Source: Methanolinea sp.
GTDB taxonomy: Archaea > Halobacteriota > Methanomicrobia > Methanomicrobiales > Methanospirillaceae
DNA length: 10,358 nt
Direction: 5' to 3'
Assembly: GCA_013331225.1 (NCBI GenBank)
Contig: DUGV01000127.1
Span: 1 to 10,358, forward strand
The notes under the pieces are model-generated. The model made no database searches, had not been told where the DNA came from, and saw only the letters and a list, made by a program, of their open reading frames with translations. A program made the position numbers and the translations under genes. Positions 7,561-10,358 of this stretch are shown here, in pieces (position 1 is the stretch's first letter; every line of letters starts with the position of its first letter).

Positions 7561-7591
7561 TCCTACCCACACCAGATAGCGAAGAGCCATT

Positions 7592-7750
7592 TTACTTGCC
7601 CATGAGGGGAATATTGCAGTCCGGGCAGGTCTGGCTCCTGCAGGGAACCCCGCGTGTCTTTGGGTACTCTTTCTTGCATTTCGGACAGATGCAGGCGTCA
7701 GGAGGGACTCCTCTTCGCTGCATCCCCATTCCCGGTCCTCCGTTCGGCAT
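7592..7750 (-). CDS. Small zinc-ribbon protein (52 aa)
   Basis: Tiny protein with a glycine/methionine-rich start (MPNGGPGMGMQRRG) and six cysteines: Cys20, Cys22, Cys25, Cys37, Cys42 and Cys45. Cys22-x2-Cys25 and Cys42-x2-Cys45 form two knuckles of a zinc ribbon, within CPKCKKEYPKTRGVPC and CPDCNIPLM. Similar short zinc-ribbon proteins with a TRGVPC segment occur in anaerobic archaea and bacteria; their role is unknown to me, and metal handling or protein contact is possible. The ATG at 7750 was preferred over the upstream one at 7837 because GGTGA sits 6 bp before it and the extra 29 residues are not family-like. It is on the same strand as the M20 gene, 147 bp downstream of it, and faces the DUF6790-like gene. 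Confidence 0.7.
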   Translation of the reverse strand: MPNGGPGMGMQRRGVPPDACICPKCKKEYPKTRGVPCRSQTCPDCNIPLMGK

Positions 7751-7897
7751 TTCGTTCACCACGAATGAAATGATGTGCTGGCGATGTGTTAAACCATATG
7801 AATGGGGCAAGGGGGCGGGTGTGTATGGAGGCGACAAAATAGATTCTTATTTGGACCGGGAAATCAGTCTATTCCAGTCCCATAGAGGGTGCATCTC

Positions 7898-9073
7898 TTA
7901 AATCATTACATACCGGCCGAGCATCCCTTCGTATACCCTGGCCGCGTTCTCCAGGGACTCTATGGTGACATGCTCGTCAATTGCATGGAGTGTCCGGATC
8001 TCGCCTGGACCATACTCAACGACAGGGAACCCGGCGTTTCGCAAGTACCGGGCGTCGCTTGCCGCCCACTGGACGATGGGCCGGGCGGTGGCAGAGTGGA
8101 CCTTCTCTATCTCCCGAAGGAGGCGGGTCACGAGCGGCGAGTCCGGAGGCGTGATGGTAGGATCCGAGCTATTGGTCACTGATATTTCTCCGCGGGGGGC
8201 ATGACGGCGGATCTCCTCCAGGAGATCAGGAAGGCTGCACCCCCAGGGTATGCGGAGGTCAAGCTCGAGGCTGCACTGCTGTGCTACGATGTTCGCCTTC
8301 TCGCCGCCTTCGATCTTCCCGGGGTTGTACATCACGTGGGACAGGACTCTTTTCGTGTCCTCTATTCCGAAGATCTCTCCCAGGATCTTTGACGATTCCC
8401 CGATAATCCCGGAGAGGGCGGGATCTGCGGGGCTGAATTCCCGCTTGTGGAGCAGCCTGACAAACTCGAGGAGCGAGAACGCCTCCATCACGGCGCTCAC
8501 TCCCTTCGCAGGATAGAGAGAGCCGTGCCCGGGCTCTCCCCTGAACCTGCAGCAGAGGCGCAGTAAGCCCTTCTGACCCACGTTTGGGGAGAGCGACGGT
8601 GTCGGCTCGGCGACGATCGTATCGCAGGGGACCAGGCATTTGCTGGCGAGGAGTGCCTGGATACCGTGCGTTCCGCTTGTTTCTTCGTCGCAGACGAATG
8701 CGAGGTCTGCAGGAAGTTCCCTGCCGGAATCAAGCCAGTTCCTGCATGCCCAGAGGACCGAGGCGCAACCGCCTTTCATGTCGGTAGTCCCACGCCCCCA
8801 GACCTTTCCGTCCTCAATAGTCCCGGCAAAGGGATCATGGGTCCAGCCCTCATCAAGTGCCGGGACCACGTCGACGTGCCCGCAGAAAAGAAGTTTCCCG
8901 TTTACCGTGCGGGAGACAAGGTTGTCCTTTCCTCCCGGCCCCCGGATGACCTGCGTGACGATTCCAAGCGAATCGGTGAAATTACGGATATATTCAATGA
9001 CATCCCTGGTATTCCCAGGAGGATTTTCGCTCCGGATCCTCACCAGGTCTGCGCAGAGGTCGGTAACATTCAT
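7898..9073 (-). CDS. M20-family zinc metallopeptidase/deacylase (ArgE/DapE-like)
   Basis: Cytosolic two-zinc hydrolase of the ArgE/DapE/ACY1/CPG2 family, 391 aa, full length. Metal and catalytic residues are all present: His66 and Asp68 (CGHVDVVP), bridging Asp98 (GRGTTDMKGG), catalytic Glu130 and ligand Glu131 (CDEETSG), Glu156 (VAEPT) and His363 (LHAIDEH). PGHGS (181-185) marks the dimerisation domain, with His183 expected to reach into the partner's active site. Such enzymes remove an acyl group from acetylornithine or succinyl-diaminopimelate, or cleave dipeptides; the sequence does not settle which. Many methanogens are thought to make lysine by the diaminopimelate aminotransferase route, which needs no DapE, so an acetylornithine or other N-acyl substrate is at least as likely. 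It starts 11 bp after the 167-aa gene, suggesting one operon. The ribosome-binding site is weak, with a T-run directly before the ATG. Confidence 0.88.
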   Translation of the reverse strand: MNVTDLCADLVRIRSENPPGNTRDVIEYIRNFTDSLGIVTQVIRGPGGKDNLVSRTVNGKLLFCGHVDVVPALDEGWTHDPFAGTIEDGKVWGRGTTDMKGGCASVLWACRNWLDSGRELPADLAFVCDEETSGTHGIQALLASKCLVPCDTIVAEPTPSLSPNVGQKGLLRLCCRFRGEPGHGSLYPAKGVSAVMEAFSLLEFVRLLHKREFSPADPALSGIIGESSKILGEIFGIEDTKRVLSHVMYNPGKIEGGEKANIVAQQCSLELDLRIPWGCSLPDLLEEIRRHAPRGEISVTNSSDPTITPPDSPLVTRLLREIEKVHSATARPIVQWAASDARYLRNAGFPVVEYGPGEIRTLHAIDEHVTIESLENAARVYEGMLGRYVMI

Positions 9074-9084
9074 AAAAAAATGGG

Positions 9085-9588
9085 TCAGGCTTTCCTTTTG
9101 AATTCCTCGAACAGGGCCGAAAGGGAGGCATCACTGTAGAGAGTCTTCAAAAACTCAGCGTTGAAAAACTCCTCGATGAGGGAGCGATAGACATGCGGGC
9201 GTATCGGGTCCTTGCTGTCCCGGTCAAAGACTAATCGGAAACTGATATAGCGCGCCTCGTCGTCCTCGTCATACACCCTCCGCCAGACCGTCGGAAGCGT
9301 CTCGAACCTCTTTGGGTGTTCTCTCTTCAGCCAGTTGATGAACGCCGGAAACCTGGGGCGGTCGCCAAGCTTCTCCTGGTCGACCCTGCAACGCAGGTAT
9401 TCGCCGGCCATCATCACCCGGGGCGACTTGTAGTGGTAGGCCATGAGGCTGATCACATAATCGAGATGGGCAAGGGCGTCCATGTAATAAAAGGCAAGCA
9501 CGGGATGCCACATGGTCTCGTCCTGCAGGATAAGGGACTTCTCGTACAGGTGCTCAAGTACGTGCACGTATTCAGCGTCCGAACTCAT
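9085..9588 (-). CDS. Hypothetical protein (167 aa), first gene of an operon with the M20 hydrolase
   Basis: I do not recognise this family. The protein is soluble, charged and looks mostly helical, with no membrane segment, no signal peptide and a single cysteine. It is rich in aromatic residues early on (residues 27-53, MWHPVLAFYYMDALAHLDYVI region). A basic stretch RFPAFINWLKREHPKRF (79-95) follows, then a possible beta strand ARYISFRLVFDRD (112-124), and the end is an amphipathic helix (LSALFEEFKRKA). Histidines at 9, 13, 28, 41 and 52 recur in the first third and might bind metal, but no known motif is formed. The ATG is supported by TGAGG 7 bp upstream (plus-strand 9596-9600) and a TATA box further up. 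It precedes the M20 gene by 11 bp, so the two products probably act together. Confidence 0.7.
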   Translation of the reverse strand: MSSDAEYVHVLEHLYEKSLILQDETMWHPVLAFYYMDALAHLDYVISLMAYHYKSPRVMMAGEYLRCRVDQEKLGDRPRFPAFINWLKREHPKRFETLPTVWRRVYDEDDEARYISFRLVFDRDSKDPIRPHVYRSLIEEFFNAEFLKTLYSDASLSALFEEFKRKA

Positions 9589-9612
9589 GGTAGATCCTCA
9601 GACGCGGGGGAG

Positions 9613-9622
9613 TAAATATATT
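9613..9622 (-). promoter_or_regulatory. TATA box of the 167-aa/M20 operon
   Basis: On the minus strand AATATATTTA is a good archaeal TATA match in otherwise GC-rich DNA. Its centre is about 29 bp from the ATG at 9588, which predicts a start site a few bases before the ATG and a very short leader. Confidence 0.6.
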
Positions 9623-9624
9623 CC

Positions 9625-9642
9625 GGAAACGGTATAGTTTCC
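9625..9642. promoter_or_regulatory. Candidate operator: GGAAAC-N6-GTTTCC dyad
   Basis: A perfect 6-bp inverted repeat with a 6-bp spacer (GGTATA) lies directly upstream, in minus-strand terms, of the TATA box of the 167-aa/M20 operon, where the BRE and activator sites are found in archaea. The two-fold symmetry suggests a dimeric regulator. It also lies 34 bp past the moaA stop, so a role as a weak terminator stem for moaA is the alternative. Confidence 0.35.
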
Positions 9643-9675
9643 TTTTTTTGGGAAATAATGGCGAAAATAATCCTT

Positions 9676-10358
9676 TTACTGGAAGAATGGCGCCCTTCGG
9701 CGGACCGCTTCGCGGAAGAGCTCCTCGAGTTCCTCGCCGTATTTTCCGCGGATGTCCACGTGGTTGTCGGTCCGGAGAAGACAGGGCTTCAGTTTTCCAT
9801 CCGACGTGACCCGAAGCCTGTTGCAATAGGCGCAGAACTCGGTGTTGTGAAGAGGTCTCACCACCTCCACCTCGGCACCGTCAATGCAGTACTTCTTCCT
9901 GTGGTGCATGCGGCGGGTGAGGATCTCCTGCGAATTGCTGGCAAGCCATACCTCGAGGTCTTTTAACTCGTGGTGGTTGGTGCAGTCCCGGAACTCCATC
10001 AGCTCTATCACCTGCAGGATGAGATCCCTGTTCCCCCGCACGAACCTGATGAACTCGTCAACCTCGTGATCGTTCATCCCCTTCAGGAGCACCATATTCA
10101 GCTTGATGGGAGTAAGGCGTGCCTCTATCGCTGCATCGATCCCGGCCAGCACGTCGTCAAGGCAGTCGGAGCCAGTGATCTTCATGTAGGTGGCGCGATC
10201 AAGGCTGTCAAGGCTCACGTTCACCCGGGAGAGACCCGCATCCGCGAGATCATGTGCCATGTCGGCGAGGAGCGTTCCATTCGTGGTCATCGAGCACTCC
10301 ATGCGTTCCGGGACGGCGCGGACGATATCGGCAAGATCAGCGCGGAGGCAGGGCTCCC
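9676..10358 (-). CDS. moaA: GTP 3',8-cyclase MoaA, C-terminal part
   Basis: Partial gene; its 5' end lies beyond the right edge. MoaA is a radical SAM enzyme that starts molybdopterin synthesis by rearranging GTP to 3',8-cyclo-7,8-dihydro-GTP; methanogens need the cofactor for formylmethanofuran dehydrogenase. The frame begins at the edge with the GEPCLR motif of the radical SAM fold (usually GGEPLLR), before the internal ATG at 10302. MTTNGTLL, SRVNVSLDSLD and IKLNMVLLKGMNDHE are family hallmarks. CAYCNRLRVTSDGKLKPC holds the three cysteines of the second, GTP-binding [4Fe-4S] cluster. The N-terminal Cys-x3-Cys-x2-Cys cluster is outside the window. The protein ends RRAPFFQ, without the terminal Gly-Gly of bacterial MoaA. 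An 87-bp gap containing a promoter separates it from the next gene on the same strand. Confidence 0.93.
   Translation of the reverse strand, partial: EPCLRADLADIVRAVPERMECSMTTNGTLLADMAHDLADAGLSRVNVSLDSLDRATYMKITGSDCLDDVLAGIDAAIEARLTPIKLNMVLLKGMNDHEVDEFIRFVRGNRDLILQVIELMEFRDCTNHHELKDLEVWLASNSQEILTRRMHHRKKYCIDGAEVEVVRPLHNTEFCAYCNRLRVTSDGKLKPCLLRTDNHVDIRGKYGEELEELFREAVRRRAPFFQ

Larger units (their letters stand above)
7279..7591. other. Gene-free convergent intergenic region with serial inverted repeats
   Basis: No reading frame here resembles a protein. After the DUF6790-like stop there are T-tracts at 7308-7312 and 7319-7322 that could end its transcript. Inverted repeats follow in series: GGGTGA/TCACCC (7339-7344, 7350-7355); AAAATGCG/CGCATTTT (7373-7380, 7386-7393); GACTGAAT/ATTCAGTC (7423-7430, 7453-7460); CCGCCGC/GCGGCGG (7468-7474, 7493-7499) enclosing CCCC-GTC-GGGG; and GGGGTGT/ACACCCC (7515-7521, 7530-7536). 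The genes on both sides converge on this region. It could be a double terminator, a long 3' untranslated region, or a noncoding RNA gene. Confidence 0.6.

Noticed and set aside
7341..7901. 186-codon plus-strand frame across the intergenic region and zinc-ribbon gene
   Set aside because: The translation is not protein-like and it runs through the hairpins and antisense to the better supported zinc-ribbon gene.
1..10358. CRISPR arrays, insertion sequences, integrase or defence genes
   Set aside because: No regularly spaced repeats, transposase motifs or terminal inverted repeats were seen; all recognisable genes are metabolic, transport or tRNA-modification genes.

Overview
The window looks like chromosomal DNA of a methanogenic euryarchaeon, most likely from the Methanomicrobiales. 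The reasons are a GC-rich genome, an archaeosine tRNA-modification pair (tgtA and arcS), a DUF6790-type membrane protein, T-rich archaeal-style terminators, and TATA-like boxes about 25-28 nt upstream of start codons that lack a ribosome-binding site. Family assignments come from reading motifs; no database search was possible, so the taxonomic call is an inference.

Layout. The left end (1-1104, + strand) holds the 3' part of an APC-superfamily amino acid permease, followed by a small membrane-anchored protein of unknown function. A T-rich terminator candidate follows. From 1270 to 6591 (+) runs a tight cluster of four genes. tgtA encodes archaeal tRNA-guanine transglycosylase without a PUA domain. 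It overlaps arcS by 4 bp; arcS encodes the archaeosine synthase alpha subunit and does carry a PUA domain. After 33 bp come sudB and sudA, overlapping by 8 bp, which encode an NfnAB/SudBA-type flavin and iron-sulfur NAD(P)H:ferredoxin oxidoreductase. A DUF6790-like membrane protein with its own TATA-like box follows (6757-7278).

The stretch 7279-7591 has no convincing gene but is crowded with inverted repeats. It ends, on the minus strand, in a strong hairpin plus T-run terminator, and it lies between convergent genes. Everything to its right is on the minus strand: a 52-aa zinc-ribbon protein, an M20-family metallopeptidase/deacylase, an unrecognised 167-aa protein 11 bp upstream of the M20 gene, and the 3' part of moaA (GTP 3',8-cyclase), which runs off the right edge. 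A TATA box and an adjacent GGAAAC-N6-GTTTCC dyad precede the 167-aa gene.

How the genes fit together. TgtA puts preQ0 at position 15 of tRNA, and ArcS adds lysine to it as the first step towards archaeosine. The radical SAM partner RaSEA, which finishes the reaction, is not in this window. The SudBA pair exchanges electrons between NAD(P)H and ferredoxin and could supply reducing power; a direct link to the tRNA pathway is only suggested by linkage. MoaA feeds the molybdopterin pathway that methanogens need for formylmethanofuran dehydrogenase. I do not see a clearly new defence or mobile system. The items most worth following up are the structured intergenic region and the uncharacterised 167-aa/M20 operon with its dyad.
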